Made by a program: the position numbers and the translations under genes. Shown piece by piece: positions 18,428-26,758 of a stretch of DNA of 64,000 bases. Each line of letters starts with the position of its first letter. The first letter of the stretch is position 1. Under the pieces are notes generated by a model. The model did no database searches and was not told the origin of the DNA. It saw only the letters and a program-made list of their open reading frames with translations. This DNA is from Granulicella arctica. GTDB taxonomy: Bacteria > Acidobacteriota > Terriglobia > Terriglobales > Acidobacteriaceae. The stretch spans positions 3,658,001 through 3,722,000 of the forward strand of contig NZ_JAGTUT010000001.1 in NCBI RefSeq assembly GCF_025685605.1, written 5' to 3'.

Positions 18428-19636
18428 GTGCGCGGTATCATCGCTGACGTGGATGTGCGCGAGTTGGACAGGCAGGCGCGGGGGATGGTGGAGCGGATGC
18501 GGGCGGGGGATGTACGCTCGCTGGCCCGGGCGGTGTCTTTGGTGGAGGATCGGGGAGTTGGGGCGGCGGAGTTGCTGGCGGCGTGTGCTCAGTTCGTGGG
18601 GAGTGCGGTGCGGGTGGGGGTGACGGGGCCGCCGGGTGCGGGGAAGAGCACGCTGGTCGACCAGATGGCGCGATGGCTCAGGGGACAAGGAAAGACGGTT
18701 GGGGTTGTGGCGGTTGATCCCTCGAGCCCGTATACGGGTGGGGCGCTGCTGGGGGACCGGATACGGATGCAGGGGTTTGTGGGGGACGATGGCGTGTTTG
18801 TGCGGAGTATGGCGTCGCGGGGGGCGATGGGCGGACTGGCGCAGGGAGCGCGGGATGTTTGCTCGGTGCTGGAGGCGGCGGGGCGGGAGTTGATCCTGAT
18901 TGAGACGGTGGGGGTGGGACAGGATGAGGTTGCGGTGATGGGGCTGGCGGATGTGACGGTGCTGGTGCTGGTGCCGGGGATGGGGGACGACGTCCAGAGT
19001 TTGAAGGCGGGTGTGATGGAGGTAGCGGATGTTTTTGTGGTGAATAAGAGTGATCGGGGTGGGGCGGAGCGGGTGGAGCAGGAGATTCGGGCTGTGCAGG
19101 GGTTGGTGGCGAATGAGGGATGGGTGCCGGAGGTGGTGCGGACGGTGGCTACAACGGGTGAGGGTGTGGGGGAGTTGATGGGGGCGGTGGAGCGATTTCT
19201 GGCTGGGAAGATCCGGCGGAAGGCGCCGGTGGGGGGAGGTTTGCGGCTGGATCATCTTGGGGTGGCGGTGCGGAGTATAGAGGGGGCTCGGAAATTCTAT
19301 GAGGCGCTTGGGACTCGGGTGAGTTCCGAGGAGATTGTTGAGCATGAGCAGGTGCGGGTGGCGATGATGCCGGTTGGGGAGAGCCGGATTGAGTTGTTGG
19401 AGGCTATGGCGGAGGAGTCGGTGATTGGGAGGTTTGTGGCGAAGCGGGGTGAGGGGCTGCACCATGTGGCGCTGCGGGTCGGCGGGGTGGATGCTCTGTT
19501 TGCGCGGCTGACGGCGGATGGGGTGCGGCTGGCGAGTGATGCGGTTCGTGTGGGTGCGGGCGGGCATCGGTATTTTTTTGTGCATCCGTCGAGTACGGGT
19601 GGGGTGCTGGTGGAGATTGTTGGGGATGCTGAGTGA
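18428..19636 (+). CDS. MeaB GTPase fused to methylmalonyl-CoA epimerase
   Basis: A 402-residue fusion. Residues 1-262 are a MeaB/ArgK G3E GTPase: Walker A GPPGAGKST at 67-75, base-specificity NKSD at 206-209, and GEGV after it. MeaB guards methylmalonyl-CoA mutase and its adenosylcobalamin. Residues 273-402 are a vicinal-oxygen-chelate epimerase: LDHLGVAV (metal His 276), LHHVALRV (His 345/346) and VLVEIVG (Glu 396). The helical dimerisation tail expected after the MeaB G domain seems replaced by the epimerase. Start is GTG at 18428; other GTG codons lie just downstream. Neither mutase subunit gene is in the window. Confidence 0.88.
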   Translation: MRGIIADVDVRELDRQARGMVERMRAGDVRSLARAVSLVEDRGVGAAELLAACAQFVGSAVRVGVTGPPGAGKSTLVDQMARWLRGQGKTVGVVAVDPSSPYTGGALLGDRIRMQGFVGDDGVFVRSMASRGAMGGLAQGARDVCSVLEAAGRELILIETVGVGQDEVAVMGLADVTVLVLVPGMGDDVQSLKAGVMEVADVFVVNKSDRGGAERVEQEIRAVQGLVANEGWVPEVVRTVATTGEGVGELMGAVERFLAGKIRRKAPVGGGLRLDHLGVAVRSIEGARKFYEALGTRVSSEEIVEHEQVRVAMMPVGESRIELLEAMAEESVIGRFVAKRGEGLHHVALRVGGVDALFARLTADGVRLASDAVRVGAGGHRYFFVHPSSTGGVLVEIVGDAE

Positions 19637-20277
19637 TGAAGCTGTTGCTGATCGATACGTGTGGTGCAGAGGGTAGTGTGGCGCTGGCGGAGGGTTCGCA
19701 GGTGTTGGCGGCGGAAGTGTTGCCAGGGCGAAGTGCTTCGGAGCGGCTGGTGCCGGTGATCCGGCTGGCTCTGGAGGGGCAGGGTTTGCGGCTGGGGGAG
19801 TTGGCGGCGATTGTGGTGGTGCATGGGCCGGGCTCGTTTACGGGGGTGCGGGTTGGGCTGAGTGCGGCGAAGGGTTTGAGTGAGGCTGCAGGGGTGCCGC
19901 TGGTCGCGGTGTCCCGGCTGGCGGTGCTGGCGCGGGGAGCGGGGCGGGTGCTCGCAGTGCTTGATGCGGGGCGGGGTGAGTTTTATTTTGGGGAGTATGT
20001 GGATGGGCGGTGCGTTGGGGAGTCGCTGGTGACGCAGGCAGAGCTGGTGGAGGCGGTTGGTGGGGCGGAGGTTGTGGTGTGTGAGGCGCGGGTGGTGGCT
20101 GCGCTTGAGGGAGTGGTACGGGTGCGGGTGGTGGCGGAACCGGTTGCGGGGGATGTGGTGGGGATTGGGATGGAGCGGGTGGAGGCTGGGAGTTTCGATG
20201 ATGCTGCCGTGGTGGATGCGAATTATCTGCGGCGGACGGATGAGCAGCTATTTGCGCGGCCTAAGGTGGCGGTTTGA
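19636..20277 (+). CDS. tsaB: tRNA threonylcarbamoyladenosine synthesis protein TsaB
   Basis: A 213-residue ASKHA-fold protein that partners TsaD and TsaE to make t6A at position 37 of ANN-decoding tRNAs. LLLIDTCGAEGSVAL at the N-terminus and GPGSFTGVRVGLSAAKGL near residue 63 are the family marks. The ATG at 19636 overlaps the upstream stop (TGATG) and the end overlaps rimI, so the three genes are translationally coupled. tsaD is not nearby. Confidence 0.93.
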   Translation: MKLLLIDTCGAEGSVALAEGSQVLAAEVLPGRSASERLVPVIRLALEGQGLRLGELAAIVVVHGPGSFTGVRVGLSAAKGLSEAAGVPLVAVSRLAVLARGAGRVLAVLDAGRGEFYFGEYVDGRCVGESLVTQAELVEAVGGAEVVVCEARVVAALEGVVRVRVVAEPVAGDVVGIGMERVEAGSFDDAAVVDANYLRRTDEQLFARPKVAV

Positions 20278-20738
20278 TCGAGATCGTGATTGCGGCCGCT
20301 CGGGCTGAGGATATTGCGGAGGTGGTGCGGGTGGAGCGGGAGGCTGTGGAGGCTCCTCATTGGGCTGAGGGGGAGTATGTGGGGATGGTGGGGGCGGGTG
20401 CGGTGCGGTGTCTGTTGGTGGCGCGCAGGGATGGGGAGATCGTTGGCTTTGCTGTGGGGCATCTGGTAGGGGATGAGGCGGAGCTTGAGAGTGTGGTGGT
20501 GCGGGCTTTAGAGCGGCGAGGCGGGGTTGGGAGAGCGCTGTGTAGAGCGGTGATCGCGTGGGCGTGGGAGAGCGGTGGCGAGGTGATGGACCTCGAGGTG
20601 CGTGCTTCGAGTGGAGCGATTGCGCTGTATCGGGGATTGGGATTTGATGTGGTGGGACAGCGGCGGGGATACTATGCTGCTCCTGATGAGGATGCGGTGT
20701 TGATGCGGCTTGTGCGTGGAGTTGTTGATCTTGAATAA
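20274..20738 (+). CDS. rimI: Ribosomal protein bS18 alanine N-acetyltransferase RimI
   Basis: A 154-residue GNAT acetyltransferase. The acetyl-CoA loop is RRGGVGRALCRA, after the strand AELESVVVR, and the C-terminal motif ALYRGLGFDVVGQRRGYY is typical of RimI. Such enzymes acetylate the N-terminal Ala of ribosomal protein S18 and perhaps other proteins. It begins with TTG inside the last codons of tsaB, the usual tsaB-rimI pairing. Confidence 0.9.
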   Translation: MIEIVIAAARAEDIAEVVRVEREAVEAPHWAEGEYVGMVGAGAVRCLLVARRDGEIVGFAVGHLVGDEAELESVVVRALERRGGVGRALCRAVIAWAWESGGEVMDLEVRASSGAIALYRGLGFDVVGQRRGYYAAPDEDAVLMRLVRGVVDLE

Positions 20739-20766
20739 GCCTAAGGGCCATATAATGGAATGAATT

Positions 20767-21408
20767 ATGGTTCGTGACGGTTTTCTCTATGCATTTGGGC
20801 TGGGAGTGGTGGCGGTACTTCTATGGTGGCTGACGCACATCACCTTGCTGGCCGCGATTCCTGTCGTTCTGGCGATATTTTTCCTTTGGTTCTTTCGTGA
20901 TCCGAACCGGAAGATTCCTGCAGAGCCGGGGCAGATCGTTTCGCCTGCGGATGGTGTCGTGACCGAGGCCGAGTGGATTGAGACGGTGACGGGCAGCCGG
21001 TTGCGCCTGAGCATCTTCCTGAATGTGTTTGATGTGCATGTGAACCGTGCGCCGGTGAGTGGCACGGTGAAGATCGTCGAGCATCGCGATGGGCAGTTTA
21101 TGAATGCGATGAATCCTGAGTCTGTGCTTTATAACGAGCAGACGCTGGTGGTGATTGAGGGCGACGGATACGATGTCGGCTTCAAGCAGATTGCTGGATT
21201 GCTGGCTCGACGGATCGTCTGCAACGTGAAGCCGGGTGATCGGGTTGAGCGTGGACAGCGTGTTGGGTTGATCAAGTTTGGTTCGCGAGTGGATGTGCTG
21301 ATGCCGGCCGAGGCGAATCTGCGGGTGAAGATGGGAGCCCGTGTAAAGGGCGGCTCGACGGTGCTGGCGGTTGTTCCGCAGCCGGACGACCTGGTGTTGG
21401 AGGCCTGA
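20767..21408 (+). CDS. psd: Phosphatidylserine decarboxylase, short form
   Basis: The 213-residue proenzyme is of the short, archaeal-like type. It has two N-terminal membrane segments, the catalytic-region strand PADGVVTEAEWIE, the active loop NVFDVHVNRAP, and a C-terminal self-cleavage site GGST (residues 196-199) that yields the pyruvoyl group. It converts phosphatidylserine to phosphatidylethanolamine. The last base of its stop codon is the first base of pssA, so both steps of phosphatidylethanolamine synthesis are coupled. Confidence 0.94.
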   Translation: MVRDGFLYAFGLGVVAVLLWWLTHITLLAAIPVVLAIFFLWFFRDPNRKIPAEPGQIVSPADGVVTEAEWIETVTGSRLRLSIFLNVFDVHVNRAPVSGTVKIVEHRDGQFMNAMNPESVLYNEQTLVVIEGDGYDVGFKQIAGLLARRIVCNVKPGDRVERGQRVGLIKFGSRVDVLMPAEANLRVKMGARVKGGSTVLAVVPQPDDLVLEA

Positions 21409-22268
21409 TGGCCGACGAGGCGTCGGGACAGATTCTGGATGAGGGCAAGGTGCGGCGTCGTCCAAGCCGCGGCATGTATGTGTTGCCTTCGCTGTTTACT
21501 GCGGGGAATATTGCGGCTGGCTATTATGCGATCACGCAGGGGATTCAAGGTACGCTTGCCGATCCGTCGTACTTCGATCGCGCTGCGCTGGCGATCGGGT
21601 TTGCGGTGTTGTTTGATGGCGTAGATGGCCAGGTTGCGCGCAGGACACGGACGACGAGCGACTTCGGCAAGGAGTTGGACTCGCTGGCGGACGTGATCAC
21701 GTTTGGTGTTGCGCCTAGTTTGCTCGCCTATATGTGGGGCTTCCGGATGCTGCCCGCCACGGTGGATGCGTTGATGCGTGCGCGGATACTGCACCTTGGC
21801 GGATTTATTTGTTTTTTGTTTCTGATCTGCGGGGCATGCCGGCTGGCGCGGTTCAACATCAGCATCAATCCGCAGCCGCGGAATCCGGGGCGACCGGGGT
21901 CGAAGTATTTTGTTGGTATGCCGATTCCTGCGGGAGCCGGTGTGATCGCTTCGGTGATTCACTTCTTTAACGGGCATGCGATCTATAACCCATGGAAGTC
22001 GTTGCTGTGGATGGGGCTGATTGCGGGTACGGGATTCTTGATGGTGAGTAGCTGGCGTTTCTGGAGCGGCAAGGAGATCAGCGCTGGGGATCGACATCCG
22101 TTCCAGCTTGTAGTGGTGCTGGTGTTTGTGATCGGGCTGCTGCTGCTGTACTCGGAGTGGACGCTGATTTTGCTGGCGCTGGGATACCTGGTGTCCGGCG
22201 TGTTTGCGCGACTGGCGTATTCGTGGAGCCGGGATCGCCGTCATGCTTCGGCCTCTGGCGGAGCTTAG
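21408..22268 (+). CDS. pssA: CDP-diacylglycerol-serine O-phosphatidyltransferase
   Basis: A 286-residue integral membrane CDP-alcohol phosphatidyltransferase. The signature D-G-x2-D-G-x2-A-R-x8-G-x3-D-x3-D is present in DGVDGQVARRTRT followed by GKELDSLAD. It makes phosphatidylserine from CDP-diacylglycerol and serine. An N-terminal cytosolic tail of about 25 residues precedes the first helix. The start overlaps psd (TGATG). Confidence 0.95.
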   Translation: MADEASGQILDEGKVRRRPSRGMYVLPSLFTAGNIAAGYYAITQGIQGTLADPSYFDRAALAIGFAVLFDGVDGQVARRTRTTSDFGKELDSLADVITFGVAPSLLAYMWGFRMLPATVDALMRARILHLGGFICFLFLICGACRLARFNISINPQPRNPGRPGSKYFVGMPIPAGAGVIASVIHFFNGHAIYNPWKSLLWMGLIAGTGFLMVSSWRFWSGKEISAGDRHPFQLVVVLVFVIGLLLLYSEWTLILLALGYLVSGVFARLAYSWSRDRRHASASGGA

Positions 22269-22322
22269 ATAATCAGATTGCGGCAGACTTGATCTGCCAG
22301 CCGTGCTGGGCGCGGAGAATGG

Positions 22323-23381
22323 ATGACAGTGGCAGACGGGGTATACAGGATCGGGATTGTGGGCGCTTCGTCGCTCGCGGGTAAAGAGGTTGCGGACGAG
22401 TTGGGTGAGTCGTTGTTTGCGACCTCAAGCGTGGTGCTGCTGGACGATGAGGACGTGACGGGACAGATCGCCGCAGCGGGTGATGAGATCTCGTTCATTC
22501 AACGGCTGGATGCGGATTCGTTCCAGCGGATGGACTTTGCGTTCTTTGCAGGAACGGCTGAGGTCACGAGGACGCAGTGGTTCCATGCGCGGAAGGCTGG
22601 GGCGAGCATCGTCGATTTGACGTATGCGCTTGAGGCGGAAGCGGACGTACTTGTGCGGGCGCCGTGGATCGAAGAGGCGCTAGCAGGCAAGGGTGCCGGG
22701 GCGAAGCTGCCCGACCTCAATACGCCGGGCGTAATTCCAGCGCATCCTGCTGCGGTGATGCTAGCTCTGGTTGCTTCGCGATTGAATGCCGGACCGGGCG
22801 TGTCGTCGCTGGCTGCGACTGTGATGGAGCCTGCATCGGAGTACGGACGACTTGCGATGGATGAACTGCACCAGCAGACGGTGAAGCTGCTTTCGTTTCA
22901 GCCGTTACCGAAAGATCAATATGACGCGCAAGTCTCGTTCAACCTGCTGCCCTCGTTGGGTGAGAGCTCGAAGATTGATCTTGGCCGGACGCAGCAGCGG
23001 ATTGCGACTCACTACGAGGTGCTGTCGCAGGGACGACTGCCGGAGATGACGGTGCAGCTTGTCCATGCGCCGGTGTTTCATGGGTATACGGCCTCTGTTC
23101 TGGTGGAGTTGACGGAGGCTGCAACGGTGGCGCAGGTTGAGGCTGCGTTGCTGGGTGCGCATATCGACCTCGTCGGTGCGGAATCGGATCCGCCGAGTAA
23201 TCTGAGTGCGGCGGGGCAGGAGAATGTTCTTGTACGTGTGACGAGCGCTTCGAATGAAGAGGGAGCGGCGAAGCGCTTCTGGCTTTGGCTTGCTGCCGAT
23301 AATCTGAAGCTAGCTGCGGGCAACAGCGTGGCGTGTGCGCTCGAATTGCGTAGGTTGCGCCCGCGCGGAAAAGTTCAGTAA
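22323..23381 (+). CDS. Aspartate-semialdehyde dehydrogenase paralogue without catalytic Cys (Usg-1-like)
   Basis: The 352-residue protein has the Asd NADP-binding start YRIGIVGASSLAGKEV and the overall two-domain length. At the place where active enzymes have the nucleophile (ANPNCST-type), residues 133-142 read NTPGVIPAHP, with no Cys. The GHTASV-type C-terminal motif survives as HGYTASV. E. coli has a similar cysteine-less relative, Usg-1, of unknown function. GGAG precedes the ATG at 22323. It is the last gene of the co-directional run starting at 18.4 kb. Confidence 0.78.
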   Translation: MTVADGVYRIGIVGASSLAGKEVADELGESLFATSSVVLLDDEDVTGQIAAAGDEISFIQRLDADSFQRMDFAFFAGTAEVTRTQWFHARKAGASIVDLTYALEAEADVLVRAPWIEEALAGKGAGAKLPDLNTPGVIPAHPAAVMLALVASRLNAGPGVSSLAATVMEPASEYGRLAMDELHQQTVKLLSFQPLPKDQYDAQVSFNLLPSLGESSKIDLGRTQQRIATHYEVLSQGRLPEMTVQLVHAPVFHGYTASVLVELTEAATVAQVEAALLGAHIDLVGAESDPPSNLSAAGQENVLVRVTSASNEEGAAKRFWLWLAADNLKLAAGNSVACALELRRLRPRGKVQ

Positions 23382-23516
23382 TACTCAGCGCGTGTTTACG
23401 GAATGCGCTTTTCTGTTGATGGCTTCGCTTCTTAGAATCTGAAACGATTGAGCTGTAACTGATCGTCTGCAACTTGCATCCAAACGTCCATCGACTTGTT
23501 CGAGGGATGAAGCGGC

Positions 23517-26500
23517 ATGTGGATTGTCAGGCTGGCGCTCCGTCGCCCCTATACCTTTGTAGTGTTTTCGTTGCTGATGCTGCTGCTTGGTATTGGGACG
23601 TGTATCGAAGCGCCCAAAGACATCTATCCGTACATTGATATCCCCGTGGTGACGATCGTCTGGAGCTATAGCGGTCTGCCTCCGCAGGATATGGAGGGCC
23701 GCATTGTTACGGTGTGCGAGCGGGCGCTCTCGACGACGGTCAACGACATTGAGCATACGTCCTCGGAGAGCTACCAGGGTGTGGCGGTTATTCGGGTTTT
23801 CTTCCAGCCGACCGTAAAAGTTGAGTTAGCGTTGTCGCAGATTACTGCGGTCGTGCAGACGATTCTGCGTATCCTGCCGCCGGGTACGTATCCGCCAAAT
23901 ATTTTGAAGTATGACGCTTCGAGTGTGCCGATTGTGCAGCTTGGCTTGTCTGGTGAAGGACTGACTGAGGAAGATTTATATGACCTTGGGCTTTCGTTCA
24001 TTCGGCCACGACTGGCGAATGTTCAGGGTGCTTCTGTACCGCTGCCGTATGGGGGCAAGGTGCGGCAGGTGCAGGTCGATGTCGATCCGAATTTGATGTA
24101 TGCGAAGCATCTTTCTGCGACAGATGTGTCGACGGCGCTGGGTCAGCAGAATTTGATCCTGCCTGCGGGCGTGGCGCGGATTGGCGACCGCGAATTTATT
24201 GTGAAGATGAACTCTTCGCCTACGGTGGTGTCGGCGTTGAACGATCTGCCGATTCGCGCGACGAACGGTGCTGTGGTGCAGATGAAGGATGTTGCACAGG
24301 TGCGACTTGGGTACGCGCCGCAGGTCAACATCGTGCGTGAGAATGGGAAGCGGTCGGCGCTGCTGACGGTGCTCAAGAATGGTGAGACGTCGACGCTCGA
24401 CATCGTGAAGCATGTGAAGGCGATTCTGCCGCAGGTGAAGGCGGGGCTTCCCCCGGCGCTGCAGATTACGCCGCTGTTCGATCAATCAATATTTGTGTCG
24501 GAGTCGATCAGCGAGGTGGTGCGAGAGGCCACGATTGCGGCGGCTCTGACGGCTCTGATGATCCTGTTGTTTCTTGGGTCGTGGCGTTCGACTTTGATTG
24601 TTTGCGTGTCGATTCCGCTTTCGATCGCAACGTCGCTTGTGATTTTGTATGCGCTGCAGCAGACGATTAATGTGATGACGCTTGGTGGGTTGGCGCTTGC
24701 GGTGGGCATCCTCGTCGACGATGCGACGGTGGAGATTGAGAACACGCATCGGAATATGAGTGAGCGTAAGCCGCTGGTGCGCGCGATTCTGGATAGCGCC
24801 CAACAGGTGGCTGCACCGGCGTTCGTGTCGACGCTTTCGATCTGCCTTGTGTTTACGCCGGTGGTGTTGCTGAGTGGGCCCGCTCGGTACTTGTTTACAC
24901 CGCTTGCGATGGCGGTGGTGTTCGCGATGATGGCTTCTTATTTCCTCTCGCGTACGCTGGTGCCGACGATGATGCACTTCCTGCTGGATGCGGAGATCGG
25001 GCTCTACCAGGATCCTGAGAAGGCGAAGGAAGAGGAGAACGAGAACTGGATCTGGCGGGTGCATTCGAAGTTCGATCGCTGGTTTGAAGAACGGCGCGAA
25101 GGATACAAGAAGGTTCTGGAGTGGACGCTTGCGAGCCGTGGACTGACGATTGCAGTGTTTGGATTGTTTGTTCTACTTTCGCTTCCGCTTGTGTTCATGA
25201 TCGGCAGTGACTTCTTTCCATATGTGGATTCGGGGCAGATGCGGTTGCATGTGTATCCGCCGCAGGGGATGAGGCCTGAGGACTCTGAGCAGTATTTTGC
25301 GGCGATTGAAAAAGAGATTCGCAAGGTCATTCCGGTGGACGAGGTGAAGCTGATCCTCGACAACATCGGGCTGCCGAACGGCGGTATCAACCTTGCGTTT
25401 TCGGATAGCTCGGTGACATCAGATTCTGATGGGGACATCCTGATTTCGCTGGCACCGGGTAAGCGGAATACGCAGCTTTACATGCGGCAGTTGCGGCTTG
25501 ATCTGCACAGTAAGTTTCCTGATGGCACGTTCTTCTTTACGCCTGCAAATATTACGAATCAGATTCTTGATTTTGGTTTGCCTGCGCCGATTGATCTGCA
25601 GGTGAGTGGGCGTGGCAAGGGCAACTATGAGCTGGCGCAGAAGTTGCTGAAGCAGGTTCAGTCGATTCCGGGCGTTGCGGATGCGCACATTCATCAGCAG
25701 ATCGCGCTGCCCACGATTGATGTGAATGTAGACCGATTGAAGTCGCGACAGATCGGGCTGACGCAACAGGATGTGGCGCAGAGCATGTTGATCTCGCTGA
25801 CGGGTACGGGACAGACGGCTCCGAATGAGTGGCTAAATCCGCAGAATGGCGTGAACTACCAGGTGGTGGTGCAGACACCGCAGTATCGGATCGATTCGCT
25901 GCAGGCGCTGGCGCGGACGCCGGTGACTTCGCCGAATGGCAATGCGAGCCAACTGCTTGGTAACGTTGCTAATTTTCAGCGGGACATTACGCCGGTAGTG
26001 ATCGATCACTACAACATTCAGCCGGTGTACGACATTTATGCGGAGACGGACCAGCGTGATCTTGGGGGCGTGGCCACGGACATCCGCAAGATTATGGCGA
26101 ACGCCAAGCAGACGCTGCCCACGGGGACGACGCTGGCGCTGCGGGGCGAGGTGCAGACGATGACTGACTCGTTTACGAGGCTAGGCATCGGCATTATTTT
26201 TGCGATCCTGCTGGTGTACCTGCTAATGGCTGTGAACTTCCAGAGCTGGCTTGATCCGCTGATTATTTTGATGGCGCTTCCGCTCGCGTTTTCGGGTGTG
26301 TTGTGGATGCTGTTTCTAACGGGTACGACATTTAATGTGCCGTCGCTGATGGGCGCGATCATGACGATTGGTGTGGCTACGGCGAACAGCATCCTGATGG
26401 TGGTGTTTGCGAATGATGAACGCGCTGCGGGTAAGGACAGTATTGAGGCAGCAATCAATGCCGGGTACACGCGGTTGCGGCCGGTGTGTATGACGGCGCT

Positions 26501-26747
26501 GGCGATGATCATCGGGATGCTGCCGATGGCACTGGCTCTTGGTGAGGGCGGGGAGCAGAATGCGCCGCTTGGGCGTGCGGTCATTGGTGGACTTCTGCTG
26601 GCAACGCTGGGCACGCTTTTTGTTGTACCGATCATGTACTCGTGGCTGCGGACGGCTGCTCCGCGGGACTATGACAAGGAGATTGACGAGGCGTATCACG
26701 AAGGCGACGACAAGGAATCGAAGCAGGGACAGCCGCAACCGGCTTGA
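23517..26747 (+). CDS. RND efflux pump inner-membrane permease (HAE1/AcrB-like)
   Basis: A 1076-residue resistance-nodulation-division permease with the usual 12 helices and two large periplasmic loops. The first helix is YTFVVFSLLMLLLGIGTCIE. The proton-relay Asp pair is visible in GILVDDATVEIEN, as in AcrB. It drives export of drugs or other amphiphiles by proton antiport. The adaptor starts 12 bases after its stop and the channel gene follows, completing a pump-adaptor-channel operon. Substrate is unknown and no local regulator gene adjoins it. Confidence 0.94.
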   Translation: MWIVRLALRRPYTFVVFSLLMLLLGIGTCIEAPKDIYPYIDIPVVTIVWSYSGLPPQDMEGRIVTVCERALSTTVNDIEHTSSESYQGVAVIRVFFQPTVKVELALSQITAVVQTILRILPPGTYPPNILKYDASSVPIVQLGLSGEGLTEEDLYDLGLSFIRPRLANVQGASVPLPYGGKVRQVQVDVDPNLMYAKHLSATDVSTALGQQNLILPAGVARIGDREFIVKMNSSPTVVSALNDLPIRATNGAVVQMKDVAQVRLGYAPQVNIVRENGKRSALLTVLKNGETSTLDIVKHVKAILPQVKAGLPPALQITPLFDQSIFVSESISEVVREATIAAALTALMILLFLGSWRSTLIVCVSIPLSIATSLVILYALQQTINVMTLGGLALAVGILVDDATVEIENTHRNMSERKPLVRAILDSAQQVAAPAFVSTLSICLVFTPVVLLSGPARYLFTPLAMAVVFAMMASYFLSRTLVPTMMHFLLDAEIGLYQDPEKAKEEENENWIWRVHSKFDRWFEERREGYKKVLEWTLASRGLTIAVFGLFVLLSLPLVFMIGSDFFPYVDSGQMRLHVYPPQGMRPEDSEQYFAAIEKEIRKVIPVDEVKLILDNIGLPNGGINLAFSDSSVTSDSDGDILISLAPGKRNTQLYMRQLRLDLHSKFPDGTFFFTPANITNQILDFGLPAPIDLQVSGRGKGNYELAQKLLKQVQSIPGVADAHIHQQIALPTIDVNVDRLKSRQIGLTQQDVAQSMLISLTGTGQTAPNEWLNPQNGVNYQVVVQTPQYRIDSLQALARTPVTSPNGNASQLLGNVANFQRDITPVVIDHYNIQPVYDIYAETDQRDLGGVATDIRKIMANAKQTLPTGTTLALRGEVQTMTDSFTRLGIGIIFAILLVYLLMAVNFQSWLDPLIILMALPLAFSGVLWMLFLTGTTFNVPSLMGAIMTIGVATANSILMVVFANDERAAGKDSIEAAINAGYTRLRPVCMTALAMIIGMLPMALALGEGGEQNAPLGRAVIGGLLLATLGTLFVVPIMYSWLRTAAPRDYDKEIDEAYHEGDDKESKQGQPQPA

Positions 26748-26758
26748 GTGAATACTTT

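Noticed and set aside
18395..19585. 396-codon minus-strand open frame opposite the MeaB fusion
   Set aside because: Extreme His/Pro/Arg content and no motif; plus strand is certain.
22282..22299. GGCAGA/TCTGCC hairpin after pssA as a terminator
   Set aside because: Short stem and no T-run; it is just as likely chance in the leader of the next gene.
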